DNA from: a virus
IMG/VR virus record: IMGVR_UViG_3300019458_000024
Location: 62,001 to 126,000 of that record
Length of the DNA: 64,000 nucleotides
Reading direction: 5' to 3' (one strand)
Positions 7,793 to 15,659 of this stretch are shown in pieces. Position 1 is the first letter of the stretch. Each line of letters starts with the position of its first letter. Made by a program: the position numbers and the translations under genes. The notes under the pieces are model-generated. The model was not told where the DNA came from and did no database searches. It saw only the letters and a program-made list of their open reading frames with translations.

Positions 7793-8140
7793 ATGACAAG
7801 AGGACAGTCATCAGACAATATGCTACACGCGATGGCCGATGTGTTGAATTCAGGGAACTATAAACTACCTTCGCGGTTTCTATCCGACCTTATGTGGGAT
7901 GCTGTGAGTGTGTATAAGTCTCCAGAACCTTTTGTATGGATGCTGCGTGAATGTGGCACTCAAATCTGCAGAGACACATACATGATGGACTCATGTGTAG
8001 ACACATGGCCAGATTACCTACATCTGTTCTGGGTGTCTGATATAGGAGAATTCCCACATAAAGGTACGTGTAGGGAAATTAGTGTCAATGAAGCTAGAGC
8101 ACTTCTGAAAGACCGCATGGGGCAAAATGACCCAGCTTAA
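7793..8140 (+). CDS. Hypothetical protein
   Basis: 115 residues with an AAGGAG site 8 bases upstream. Contains a Trp/Asp-rich core (SCVDTWPDYLHLFWVSDIGE) and a C-terminal helix. No family recognised. A 150-base gap follows with only a 24-codon frame that I do not call. Confidence 0.7.
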   Translation: MTRGQSSDNMLHAMADVLNSGNYKLPSRFLSDLMWDAVSVYKSPEPFVWMLRECGTQICRDTYMMDSCVDTWPDYLHLFWVSDIGEFPHKGTCREISVNEARALLKDRMGQNDPA

Positions 8141-8292
8141 ATGATTGAATCTATTAGACTGTATAAATCCTGGACAGTAAGAAATTACCTATATCTAGTG
8201 ATTTCGATAACTTAGCAGACGCTTATCTTTGGCATGAGACTTGCTGTTATTTCCTAGTGTGTCAGCCACACATTGCAGGAGAAGGTAAAACA

Positions 8293-9036
8293 ATGGCGAT
8301 TTTTGTAAGCAGAACTAAGGAAGAGTATGAAGCAGACCCACAGAATATCCGTATGGTTACTTCATACGACACAGATAGGATACATCACTACTGGTGCTGT
8401 GTAAGTGGTACCCGACCTGACGGTGCCTTTGGTCAGACGGAACCACATTGCCCACACTATAACGATCCGACCTACACTATGTCTAAAGGCCCACAATGTG
8501 GTGAAAAGTGTTATGCAGAACCACCCAAGTACCTAATGACCACCTATGTAGGCAAATGTCTGTTCGAGAGGGAAGAGAACGGATACCACGACTCATATTT
8601 TTATATGACAGTGTGGGACGAAGACACACAGTCACCAAAAGAGGTATGTTTTGGTGCGACAGCATATGGCGGGTGGGTAAATCCTACTACAGATGCCACC
8701 GATGAGGTTAAAGCTAAGTATGAAGCCTACATTACGGAAAAAAGGCGACAATATGATGCGATGGAAGCTTTAAGGCGAGCCAAGACCCCGGAGAAGGGAA
8801 AGGTATGCAAAGTAGTCAAAGGTCGTAAGGTTCCTATAGGTACGATCGGCGTGGTGTTCTGGTTTGGTCCAGAGCGTTACTCTAACGGGCGCAAGGTCGG
8901 CCTGGTGGACTCGCAAGGCGTTGCTCACTGGACATACGAGGGTAATTTGGAAGCCGTCCTAGAGCACGGTAACGCGTTACAGGGCACGTTACAGAGGAAC
9001 GGAAAAACCTACATCTGGGCAGATGCCCCTAAATAA
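8293..9036 (+). CDS. Protein with KOW/SH3-like C-terminal module
   Basis: 247 residues from the ATG after AGGAGAAGG; an upstream in-frame ATG at 8257 is less likely. The N-terminal part is Cys/His rich (CCVSG, EPHCPHYNDP, CGEKCYAEP), perhaps a metal-binding region. Residues from about 172 hold GKVCKVVKGRKVPIGTIGVV, a small beta-barrel signature (V-x-V-x-x-G-R-K-V-P-x-G-T) found in many bacterial and phage proteins and similar to KOW modules that contact RNA or ribosome-associated factors. Role unknown. Confidence 0.75.
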   Translation: MAIFVSRTKEEYEADPQNIRMVTSYDTDRIHHYWCCVSGTRPDGAFGQTEPHCPHYNDPTYTMSKGPQCGEKCYAEPPKYLMTTYVGKCLFEREENGYHDSYFYMTVWDEDTQSPKEVCFGATAYGGWVNPTTDATDEVKAKYEAYITEKRRQYDAMEALRRAKTPEKGKVCKVVKGRKVPIGTIGVVFWFGPERYSNGRKVGLVDSQGVAHWTYEGNLEAVLEHGNALQGTLQRNGKTYIWADAPK

Positions 9037-9046
9037 GGAGAAATGT

Positions 9047-9298
9047 ATGTATATCAGCCACGGCAGACCTATCCCACAAAAACGCATAAAGTTCCCAGGT
9101 GCCACACATGAACGTGTCTTGCGCGCACTAGAGTCGTTTCGCGCACTATGGCGACGAACACCTACATCTAGGCAACTGGACCTACAGATATACGAACAGA
9201 TTCAGTTAACTTACAAGCAATTACAAGAAGGTAAAGTAAGCACAGCTGATGACACTGTATACGATATAGTTATTTTACTTACAGATGCGACAATGTAA
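9047..9298 (+). CDS. Small basic helical protein
   Basis: 83 residues from the second ATG of an ATGTATG start region behind AAGGAG. Basic N-terminal part and a helical centre (GATHERVLRALESFRALWRR). Resembles short helical accessory proteins with a GAT-x-x-x-V-L-x-A-L pattern seen in other phages. Function unknown. Confidence 0.7.
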   Translation: MYISHGRPIPQKRIKFPGATHERVLRALESFRALWRRTPTSRQLDLQIYEQIQLTYKQLQEGKVSTADDTVYDIVILLTDATM

Positions 9299-9333
9299 AG
9301 CATTGTAAAAAACTGTAAAGCATTGTAAAAAAA
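9294..9333 (+). repeat. 20-bp tandem repeat
   Basis: TGTAAAGCATTGTAAAAAAC at 9294-9313 is repeated with one change at 9314-9333. The first copy overlaps the stop of the upstream gene; the repeat fills the gap before the next start. Confidence 0.85.
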
Positions 9334-9356
9334 ACACTCACATTAAGGAACAATGT

Positions 9357-9641
9357 ATGGAAATTACTACAGTAATCTACCGTGTGTTCAAACAAGGAGA
9401 CGTAATCGCACTATTCCCTACACTCCCAGGTACGGCGGATTGTCTTACATGTATGTCTTATATGCATGTAGGTCAACATGGGGCAGCAGACCCCTATGGA
9501 CTCATAAGTCACACACGACTGGCCGCTCCTGAGGAATACAAAAACCTACATAGGGAATTGGAGTACATAGGGTACAAGCTGAATGTAAGTAAAAAGATCA
9601 CATGCGCTATGCACAATAAACGCATGTTAACCTACAAATAA
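9357..9641 (+). CDS. Conserved small phage protein (CMSYMHVGQHG family)
   Basis: 94 residues from the second ATG of an ATGTATG start. Contains VIALFPTLPGTADCLTCMSY and MHVGQHGAADPYGLI, motifs typical of a widespread family of about 90-residue proteins in phages and bacteria, with a conserved C-terminal pattern A-x-P-E-E-Y-x-x-L. No biochemical function is known. Confidence 0.8.
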   Translation: MEITTVIYRVFKQGDVIALFPTLPGTADCLTCMSYMHVGQHGAADPYGLISHTRLAAPEEYKNLHRELEYIGYKLNVSKKITCAMHNKRMLTYK

Positions 9642-9656
9642 CTACATGGCAGGATC

Positions 9657-9672
9657 TTGCCAGTAGTGGCAA
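9657..9672. promoter_or_regulatory. Operator-like inverted repeat TTGCCA-GTAG-TGGCAA
   Basis: A perfect 6-bp inverted repeat in the gap upstream of the next gene. A partly overlapping TGGCA/TGCCA pair (9648-9662) and a CCAGGG-AC-CCCTGG palindrome at 9702-9715 lie beside it, making this gap a likely control region. Confidence 0.45.
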
Positions 9673-9801
9673 TTAACGATCTCAATAATTATCAACACTT
9701 ACCAGGGACCCCTGGCAAGGCACATCCACCCACATCTCCATACGATCATCAATGATTTCAGTGTCTTGCAAGATGGCATAAGACTTGCTTTTTATAAGTG
9801 T

Positions 9802-9981
9802 ATGACATACGACGAAAAACACAATTTTCTGAATAAGTTGAGTGATTTCTACTGCTTAGCAGTGAACCTACGTGCAGCCACTACCACAGAAGAGAAAATG
9901 TCGGTTATGGACGCCCTGTTCGCGCTACGTAGGGACCTTGGTGACCTAATTCTCGCCACAGAAACTACACCAGACCTGTAA
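9802..9981 (+). CDS. Small helical protein
   Basis: 59 residues from ATG 9802; a TTG at 9766 in the same frame would give 71. Neither has a good ribosome-binding site. The sequence is helical (EEKMSVMDALFALRRDLGDL). Unrecognised. Confidence 0.5.
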   Translation: MTYDEKHNFLNKLSDFYCLAVNLRAATTTEEKMSVMDALFALRRDLGDLILATETTPDL

Positions 9982-10003
9982 AGAGTACAGAAGGAGTAAA
10001 TGT

Positions 10004-10360
10004 ATGAAAATTCATGATAAATACGTTGATATGTTCACAGAAGCCTACCTTGAAGCCGCTTTCTGGACAGAGGAGCAGGAAATAGGTTCAGAACCTACAT
10101 TCTTTGACATTGACCCACATGCACTTACAAAGGTGCTTAAAGATTGCGCTGATTTTCAAGAACAGAACGCGCAACTCCTTGAAAACCTTGATGATTCTCA
10201 GTGTGGGCACGATTTTTTGTTAACCCGCAATGGCCACGGTGTAGGTTTCCAGGACCGAGGGTATCCAAAGGTAGTTGCAAACGCACTCTCAGCTAGTTGT
10301 GATACCTTTGGTGAAGTGTGGGTAGAACTAGGGGATGATGGCAAAGTGTACGGTTTCTGA
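10004..10360 (+). CDS. Conserved phage protein (HDFxLTRNGHG family)
   Basis: 118 residues, second ATG of an ATGTATG start behind GAAGGAG. The C-terminal half has CGHDFLLTRNGHGVGFQDRG followed by a short tail with a GDDGKVY turn. This pattern defines a family abundant in phages of many hosts; its role is unknown. The last gene before the long non-coding stretch. Confidence 0.8.
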   Translation: MKIHDKYVDMFTEAYLEAAFWTEEQEIGSEPTFFDIDPHALTKVLKDCADFQEQNAQLLENLDDSQCGHDFLLTRNGHGVGFQDRGYPKVVANALSASCDTFGEVWVELGDDGKVYGF

Positions 10361-11689
10361 GGAAAACTGATTAAATAACCTACAGAATCTCTCTTATCTA
10401 ACTAGCACCTACATAACCTGTGGGTGTATTTTTTTGCCTACATAATGTAAGTAAATACTTACAAATCTGTATAGTAGGCGATATATCACCTACAAGACAC
10501 ATAATTAATGAAGTATACTACATGTCATACTATATCCTATCTATATGTAATTACACACAAATACACACATTAACCTCAATTGTAATCAAAACATTACAAT
10601 TTAATTACAAGTTAATACATTGGATTACAAGAGATGACAAGAACTCTTCAAAAACCACAGGGAGGATTTCTGAGCATATGTAAACCAAAGGTGGACATGT
10701 AAGCTTCAAAGAGTACAGTGTGAGCATCTTTAGTACATCAGGAGGTCAAATGCGACAATAGAGGAACTAGTGAGGTTATATAGGCAAAAGAGGACTCTGT
10801 GTGACCCTGTAAGGTAATAAGGAGGCTTTTGTAGATAACGAGAGGATACTGTGAGGCAATATAGGAACTAATACACACTGTAGGAACCTATAGGTTTATA
10901 TAGTCAGAACACCTACATGTAATATAGTCAGAACTATATATAGGTTTACATAGTCAGAACTACAGATATGTGGGTATATGTGGAGTCTAGGGTCTGTAGG
11001 CCCCATGAGGTCAATAGTTCCCACTACTTACATGTGGGATACGCCATATCGGTGGGACACCTACACACTAGGGTCAGTCCTCACCTGGTGACGACAGTCA
11101 TCCCCACCTACATGTAGGGGGAACACTTAACCTCATGCCCAGGTCAGCTGACCCTATCTGTAGGACGCGATAGGCTTAAAATATGGCCTGAACCCACAAT
11201 GTGGGTATATGTAACTATTGCTCATGATGTCCATTGGCCCCATTATAGCCTGGGACGCAATAGGATGCGATTTGCCGGCTTGCCTACACACCCCGGGTAC
11301 TATAACACTCTATTTTTTGGCCTTTAGGGGGAAATGTAGGTATTATACTACCTTGTAGGTAATGCAAGAGTCATGCCAACCTATATATGCCTACATGCCC
11401 CCGAGCCATTGAATCACGGCTAGTATAGTGGCCATTATCTGGTGACAATCGATTCTGAGCATTTCTATTGCGTTCTGGCCTCGTATGAGATGTGTGGGGG
11501 TATGGAGTGACTGTGTCAAATATGACACGGCACGATTCTTGCCCATCGAAATAGGATGCGATGTGTTAAATCGACGCTAATGAGGCCGATACATGTGGGT
11601 GTATATCGCAGCCTCTCCCAAGGACCTTATATGTAGTTTGCTCTATAGCGCTATTAGCTGCCCTAGAATCGATTGACCCCATCGGTTGC
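10361..11689. other. 1.3-kb non-coding region, possible origin or control region
   Basis: No convincing coding frame; an 87-codon frame at 10420-10683 has no ribosome-binding site and odd composition. The first half is AT-rich, then (10680-10880) G/A-rich with repeated GAGG/AGGAGG. Short perfect palindromes follow: CCTACATGTAGG (11107-11118), GGTCAGCTGACC (11142-11153), TCACCTGGTGA (11081-11091), ACCCACA-A-TGTGGGT (11192-11206), GTGTCA-AATA-TGACAC (11513-11528) and ATAGCGCTAT (11645-11654). CCTACATG-type words recur about a dozen times, and AATAGGATGCGAT occurs at 11259-11271 and 11550-11562. This density of repeats fits an origin of replication or a regulatory hub. Confidence 0.6.
10889..10960 (+). 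repeat. Direct repeats of ATAGTCAGAAC
   Basis: ATAGTCAGAAC occurs at 10900-10910, 10924-10934 and 10950-10960, spaced 24 and 26 bases. The first and third are preceded by TATAGGTTTAYA. Iteron-like arrangement within the non-coding stretch. Confidence 0.85.
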
Positions 11690-12079
11690 TTGTATAACAA
11701 GGGGGACGGGAAGGGCCCAAAAAGTTGGGAGTGGTTTGATGTCCCACCCCCGGTTGAATGTAATGATTTTAGGCTAAAGCTTTACGACGGCGCATTGAGT
11801 GAGCTTTTTGTAGCGGATATTCACACTAGTAACACCTTGTGCGACAAGCTCCGACTTTGTAGCATATCCGCCACCGGACATGATGTCAACGCACTCGAAG
11901 TCTTTGCAATGGATTGCCACCCTTTTTTGTATCTATGCGATATCATTGAGCAATTAATTGCCACCACATGGCAAGTAACTTACCAGTCTGCATGTAGGGA
12001 AAGACCAAAAATCAATAGGTTACGAATGGCATACGATGTGCATTACCCTATACCATGGAACACATCAACAAAGAATTGA
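11690..12079 (+). CDS. Doubtful hypothetical protein
   Basis: 129 codons open from a TTG with no clear ribosome-binding site. The translation has a reasonable mix of residues (ALEVFAMDCHPFLYLCDIIE) but no recognisable domain. It contains the operator-like repeat at 11958-11974 and overlaps the better supported small gene at 12055, so it may be a chance open frame or a real gene with an unidentified start. Confidence 0.35.
   Translation: MYNKGDGKGPKSWEWFDVPPPVECNDFRLKLYDGALSELFVADIHTSNTLCDKLRLCSISATGHDVNALEVFAMDCHPFLYLCDIIEQLIATTWQVTYQSACRERPKINRLRMAYDVHYPIPWNTSTKN
11958..11974. promoter_or_regulatory. Operator-like inverted repeat TTGCCA-CCACA-TGGCAA
   Basis: Perfect 6-bp arms identical to those at 9657-9672, with a five-base spacer. 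It lies about 80 bases upstream of the small gene at 12055. Confidence 0.4.
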
Positions 12080-12219
12080 CCCTGGCCACCTGGATTGCTC
12101 CCTCCCTTAAAGCGGAGGACTTTACTCAAGCGCTTGAAATTGCAGAGCTTAATGAAGCTCTCAACACGGCGGAATGGATTGTCGGTGAGTATACGGTAAA
12201 CACCTTGAATGCCCTATAA
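12055..12219 (+). CDS. Small acidic helical protein
   Basis: 54 residues, MEHINKELTLATWIAPSLKA at the start, ending GEYTVNTLNAL. The composition is protein-like, with an amphipathic helical core. No strong Shine-Dalgarno is visible, so it may be coupled to the frame above. Unrecognised. Confidence 0.5.
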   Translation: MEHINKELTLATWIAPSLKAEDFTQALEIAELNEALNTAEWIVGEYTVNTLNAL

Positions 12220-12270
12220 GGTACGATACATTATCCCTAATGTAGCTTAAGGTACGATACATTATCCCTA
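12217..12270 (+). repeat. 23-bp direct repeat pair
   Basis: TAAGGTACGATACATTATCC plus CTA (12217-12239) is repeated exactly at 12248-12270, a 31-base period. The first copy includes the stop codon of the small gene. It could be paired binding sites near the origin-like region. Confidence 0.9.
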
Positions 12271-12367
12271 TACCTACATGGCAATTACTTACCACATGCA
12301 AATCCCATGCCACGCTAAGTATGCGAAACCATTGGCTGGCATCAGAAATGCATTATAAGGGATCAAG

Positions 12368-12550
12368 ATGATGACACTGGCAAACATTTGGCTCCCCGGA
12401 CTCTTCCTGTCGGCCTTCGCCATCGGTGTACTCGTAGCTGAGTATAACAGGGCAGTTTCCCGAGCTGTAAGCAAACGTAAGCAAGTTACCCGCAAAGCAG
12501 TGAGTGTTCCTGCTTTCACCCACAAGAAACCACAACCCGTAGCAGCGTAA
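12368..12550 (+). CDS. Small membrane protein
   Basis: 60 residues, start MMTLANIWLPGLFLSAFAIG. One N-terminal transmembrane helix (about residues 5-24) and a basic C-terminus (KRKQVTRKA, KKPQPVAA), so N-out/C-in insertion is expected. AAGGGA precedes the start; either of two adjacent ATGs may be used. Function unknown. Confidence 0.65.
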   Translation: MMTLANIWLPGLFLSAFAIGVLVAEYNRAVSRAVSKRKQVTRKAVSVPAFTHKKPQPVAA

Positions 12551-12564
12551 AGAAAGGTAAGACA

Positions 12565-12795
12565 ATGACCGACTATCAAAAAGGCTTCAAGAATGGCACG
12601 AGATTTGCAATATCAGCTCTCAGGAGACAAGGTGGGATAGAGTATGTAAAGGATGAGATCAAGGTAATAGAGACCACACCGAAGGGATGGGGAGCTGAAT
12701 ATCGCCAAGGGTGGGCAGATGGAGCTAAGTCGGAGCTGTTGGACGTACTTCCACCGCGAGAATCACAGCTTTGGTTACCTGAGAATACACCGTAA
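12565..12795 (+). CDS. Hypothetical protein with repeated GxxxG-like helices
   Basis: 76 residues with a GAAAGG site. Two similar elements, YQKGFKNGTRFAI and YRQGWADGAKSEL, suggest an internal duplication of a Y-x-x-G-x-x-x-G helix. It resembles small phage proteins that carry YxxGxxDG repeats. Role unknown. Confidence 0.7.
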   Translation: MTDYQKGFKNGTRFAISALRRQGGIEYVKDEIKVIETTPKGWGAEYRQGWADGAKSELLDVLPPRESQLWLPENTP

Positions 12796-12808
12796 CACAA
12801 CAGGCCAT

Positions 12809-12844
12809 GGGGTAGGCAACTACCCCACCTCCCCCCCCCTTTTT
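12809..12844 (+). terminator. Probable terminator hairpin with GCAA loop
   Basis: GGGGTAG-GCAA-CTACCCC forms a perfect seven-pair stem with a GNRA tetraloop. It is followed by a C-rich stretch and TTTTT at 12840-12844. The distance to the T-run makes it imperfect as an intrinsic terminator, but it closes the gene group before the promoter element at 12997. Confidence 0.55.
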
Positions 12845-12996
12845 ACCTACATGTCTCGCTTTGTGGGGACTTTGAATACATAAGGGTCCCAGGGTACCAG
12901 ACGGAGGTAAACATATGAATATATTGTTAGATCCCATATTGAAAATTTTTAATTAAAAAATTATTAGACATGCCTGATATAGACAGGTAAAGAAGA

Positions 12997-13014
12997 GTGT
13001 AGAATGACCTAATA
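12997..13014 (+). promoter_or_regulatory. GTGTAGAATGACCTWATA element, copy 1
   Basis: First of eleven near-identical 18-bp elements. TAGAAT could be a -10 hexamer and GACCT a conserved discriminator; no -35 box is shared between copies. The sequence upstream is very AT-rich. An 11-codon frame starts four bases after it; the first clear gene begins at 13056. Confidence 0.7.
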
Positions 13015-13055
13015 GATATGACAGTCAGTAATCCAAAGCCTGGAAGTGTATAAAT

Positions 13056-13268
13056 ATGAGTAATATAACTAAACGGCTGACCATTACAGAACGGTGGGAA
13101 CAAGGGATTCCCCACGATCCCCGCTCTAAGGCTCTATATAAGCATATAGAGGCGCTAGATTTTGAACAATGTGGAGACTACTTCGGTTTCAAGTCAGGCG
13201 GTGACGGAGACAATGGGGAGCATCTGATGTACCTAATGGATGATTATTGGGATCAGCAAGAAGAGTAA
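13056..13268 (+). CDS. Conserved small phage protein (GGDGDNGE family)
   Basis: 70 residues. The segment DPRSKALYKHIEALDFEQCG followed by SGGDGDNGEHLMYLMDDYWD identifies a family of about 70-residue proteins common in phages. An acidic, compact helical fold is likely. No function known. Confidence 0.8.
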   Translation: MSNITKRLTITERWEQGIPHDPRSKALYKHIEALDFEQCGDYFGFKSGGDGDNGEHLMYLMDDYWDQQEE

Positions 13269-13279
13269 GGATATAAAAT

Positions 13280-13573
13280 ATGAGTGATTTCGAAGGGCAG
13301 CACGACAGTAACGAGGCGATCTGTCCATACTGTAAGTACAGCTACCAGGTGGAATCTGAGGACTACTTGGAAGACGTGCGGCCGGAAGAGTGTAGTGGCT
13401 GTGGAAAGAAGTACTACCTGTCCCAGTCGTTCAGCGTGGACCATACTACCGAGCCGGATTGTGAGCTGAATGGGGAACCGCACCAGTGGAAGGCTGAGAG
13501 CCTAGGTGGTGGTCAGGAACACCCGTTTTGCTCTGTCTGTGGAAAATGTCAGCCGCACCAAAGGGGTTTATAA
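13280..13573 (+). CDS. Zinc-ribbon protein
   Basis: 97 residues with two candidate zinc sites: CPYCKYSY with CSGCGKKY (four Cys in a ribbon) and a C-terminal CSVCGKC pair with a further Cys in the centre. A GTAAGGA leader precedes the ATG. Such ribbons often bind nucleic acid or partner proteins. Target unknown. Confidence 0.75.
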   Translation: MSDFEGQHDSNEAICPYCKYSYQVESEDYLEDVRPEECSGCGKKYYLSQSFSVDHTTEPDCELNGEPHQWKAESLGGGQEHPFCSVCGKCQPHQRGL

Positions 13574-13675
13574 ATGCCTAAGTATATGGTTTATGTCCGC
13601 GAGGTTCGCATGGGGAAGATCGTGCTAGACAGCGGCCGTTTGTCGCTTCCAGAAGCAAAAGCGGTGAATCTATGA
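13574..13675 (+). CDS. 33-residue microprotein
   Basis: MPKYMVYVREVRMGKIVLDS followed by a short helix ending EAKAVNL. The ATG lies just after the preceding stop and its own stop overlaps the next start (ATGA), so the spacing supports it as a real gene. Predicted single beta-hairpin plus helix. Confidence 0.5.
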   Translation: MPKYMVYVREVRMGKIVLDSGRLSLPEAKAVNL

Positions 13676-13929
13676 AAAAAGAAGTACTTACACCAGAACC
13701 TAAAAAAGAAGAAGATGACAGCTGTCCTAGCCCCCTTGGCATAGTGGCTCTAGTCTTTGCCATTATTGTTTTCTTTGTAGCCTTTATCTCTGGTATGGAA
13801 GCCGGGTCGGAGATTGCTCGCGAACTAACGACCAAGCAGAAAGCGATCATTGCTATTATTGCTCTTGTCGTATCCTTTGGCGGATTTGCCTGCTTTGCCT
13901 TGAGCTTTAAGAAAGAAGATGATAAGTGA
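13672..13929 (+). CDS. Small two-helix membrane protein
   Basis: 85 residues with two transmembrane segments (about residues 22-41 and 60-79) separated by a short acidic/basic loop, and a charged C-terminus KKEDDK. ATGA overlap on the 5' side and GTGA on the 3' side show it is part of a translationally coupled group. It could affect the host membrane, but nothing specific is visible. Confidence 0.75.
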   Translation: MKKEVLTPEPKKEEDDSCPSPLGIVALVFAIIVFFVAFISGMEAGSEIARELTTKQKAIIAIIALVVSFGGFACFALSFKKEDDK

Positions 13930-14285
13930 CCAGACGAACTCTTTATGCTTTAGAACGAGCGGTCATCGATTTCCGTGCTCGGATCGGTGAGGAATTAGAA
14001 GACGCGACGCACAGCGCACTTCTTTCTCAAATGCGATACTACTCTGAACGGAGATGGTGTTGTGGCTGGTTAATAGATCTGGAATATGTACTTTGGGATG
14101 AGATCATGAACAGTGAGTCTACGGATCGGGATTTGCTTGAGATTGCTGAGCTTGCTGCTCATGTTAATGGTTGGTGGATTTGGAATAAGGATGAGGAACT
14201 GGAACGTTTCATTGAGTTGGCTGAGTGGGCGTCTAAGTTTGCAGTCTGGAAGGAAAACAAACTGGGGGTAATTGAAAGGGAATAG
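13926..14285 (+). CDS. Acidic helical hypothetical protein
   Basis: 119 residues from a GTG overlapping the previous stop. Long helices with many Trp and Glu (WCCGWLIDLEYVLWDEIM, NGWWIWNKDEELERFIEL). No known domain. Confidence 0.65.
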   Translation: MTRRTLYALERAVIDFRARIGEELEDATHSALLSQMRYYSERRWCCGWLIDLEYVLWDEIMNSESTDRDLLEIAELAAHVNGWWIWNKDEELERFIELAEWASKFAVWKENKLGVIERE

Positions 14286-14286
14286 T

Positions 14287-14622
14287 ATGTCACACGCAAT
14301 AGTAAAAATTATTTATGGAGTCCCACTTACAGAGATGGCTGGTTATCTAATGCAAGAGTGGGAGAGATCTGGTGATGAAAGATGGACCGATGGGTGTGGT
14401 TTCACTGAACTCTACTCAGCTAGTCTTCCCTTTCCGATTGGCTACTGTGGGGTGGAACTGGATGAGCTTCCACCATATATTCCATGCAATACAGAAACTC
14501 TTCAATTTATGCCAAATGCTGAACAATATTCAAAAGCGCGTAAGTTAGTAGATTCATTAGATCCGGCTTTGCGTGATTTGTGCGGTGACGAAGGTATTTA
14601 TTTTATTTGGAGCGACGCATGA
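14287..14622 (+). CDS. Conserved phage protein (GFTELYS/GYCGVELDE family)
   Basis: 111 residues after GAAAGGGA. The core FTELYSASLPFPIGYCGVEL is typical of a recurring phage family in which a YGIPLT-like strand opens the protein and a GYCGVEL segment follows. Predicted mixed alpha/beta; unknown function. Its stop overlaps the next ATG. Confidence 0.75.
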   Translation: MSHAIVKIIYGVPLTEMAGYLMQEWERSGDERWTDGCGFTELYSASLPFPIGYCGVELDELPPYIPCNTETLQFMPNAEQYSKARKLVDSLDPALRDLCGDEGIYFIWSDA

Positions 14623-14873
14623 TCGGCAGCAAGATAAATGTAAAGTTGCCATCCACTCCACCAACTGAAGGCTGGAGTGTTGTATGTTACGAGGTTCACT
14701 ACAAACGGAATGAGGACTCATTTTGGGACAAGTTTCCTTGTATTGACTGGTCTGTTGTCATCGAATTCACAGAAACACAAGGACCTTTTTACAATTATCA
14801 TGTTGAACAGATCAGACAGTGGTGGAGTGATGAAGCTTATGTTTCAGCTAGGGAGTGCACCGATGAAGAGTAA
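14619..14873 (+). CDS. Hypothetical protein
   Basis: 84 residues, ATG in an ATGA overlap, with GGAG just upstream inside the preceding gene. Trp-rich and likely beta (SVVCYEVHYKRNEDSFWDKF). Unrecognised. Confidence 0.65.
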   Translation: MIGSKINVKLPSTPPTEGWSVVCYEVHYKRNEDSFWDKFPCIDWSVVIEFTETQGPFYNYHVEQIRQWWSDEAYVSARECTDEE

Positions 14874-15327
14874 GCGTGAAAGTGCTATGACGGAAAACTT
14901 TGTAACTTTATACGGAATGAAAGATTCTGTTTATGTTGTGTTTGGTACAGCTGGGAAATGGTCTGATCGCGATGAATGGCCTATCGCCTACCATTTACAT
15001 GAGGAGGATGCTAAAGCGCACGTAACGGCTGCTACGAAGCGTGCCAATGAATTGTTCGCAGACAAGGAGGCATTGGATGCCGCTGAAGAAGAAGCGAATT
15101 CATACGCAACATCTCAGCTTCCGCCATCTCCACGATGGGGGGACTACAATCAATCCCCAGAAAGGATGGATAAATTACTAGAGTTGAATAACGAGTGGTC
15201 GAAACGTTTTGACACCGTCAAGAGGGCGTATAAAGAAACGATGCCTGAAAAGTTCAATGTATACGATTTGGATATGAGTCGGGATTGGCCTACTACTTAT
15301 TACTACATGGAAGTGACAAAAGTATGA
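14863..15327 (+). CDS. Hypothetical helical protein
   Basis: 154 residues if ATG 14863 (AGGGAG leader) is used; ATG 14887 is an alternative. A beta-rich N-terminus (VYVVFGTAGKWSDRDEWPIA) is followed by a long helical region (AEEEANSY, DKLLELNNEWSKRFDTV). It has the look of a phage accessory family in which a WPIAYHL-type strand is followed by helix EEDAKAHV. Function unknown. Confidence 0.7.
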   Translation: MKSKRESAMTENFVTLYGMKDSVYVVFGTAGKWSDRDEWPIAYHLHEEDAKAHVTAATKRANELFADKEALDAAEEEANSYATSQLPPSPRWGDYNQSPERMDKLLELNNEWSKRFDTVKRAYKETMPEKFNVYDLDMSRDWPTTYYYMEVTKV

Positions 15328-15599
15328 TTACCGCAAACTTTTGTGTTTATACTTGGTGGATAGTGGCCGCAGTGCTTTCTGTCATCACTTGTGTGATAGT
15401 AAGTTTTTGCAACGCTTGGAAAGAATTTGAAATGAAGGGAGGTACGGTATGGTTTGTAATTTTCGCAGTTTGGCCACTCGCCACAGCGGTTGGATTAGTA
15501 CTACTTCCTTTGGTAATACTACCAACTTTCATTGGTGAAAGATTTAGACAATGGAAAGAATCGCCAAAACTTCCAAAAGCCGCCGTCAGAAGAGTGTAG
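15324..15599 (+). CDS. Small membrane protein
   Basis: 91 residues with two transmembrane helices (about 8-29 and 42-65) and a basic C-terminus. The start overlaps the previous stop by ATGA. The stop codon TAG lies inside the promoter-like element at 15594-15611. Confidence 0.7.
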   Translation: MITANFCVYTWWIVAAVLSVITCVIVSFCNAWKEFEMKGGTVWFVIFAVWPLATAVGLVLLPLVILPTFIGERFRQWKESPKLPKAAVRRV

Positions 15600-15611
15600 A
15601 ATGACCTAATA
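15594..15611 (+). promoter_or_regulatory. GTGTAGAATGACCTWATA element, copy 2
   Basis: Exact match to the shared core. The TAG inside it is the stop codon of the membrane-protein gene. A three-base gap leads to an ATG followed by a stop after two codons; the functional gene starts at 15660. Confidence 0.7.
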
Positions 15612-15659
15612 TAGATGAGATAGTTGCCAGGATTGTAAAGCGAGCTAAGGAGCAATAAT

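Noticed and set aside
8141-8292. 24-codon frame in a 150-base gap
   Set aside because: No Shine-Dalgarno and no recognisable features; could be leader sequence.
10420-10683. 87-codon open frame in the non-coding region
   Set aside because: No ribosome-binding site, composition driven by AT-richness, and no protein-like pattern; treated as non-coding.
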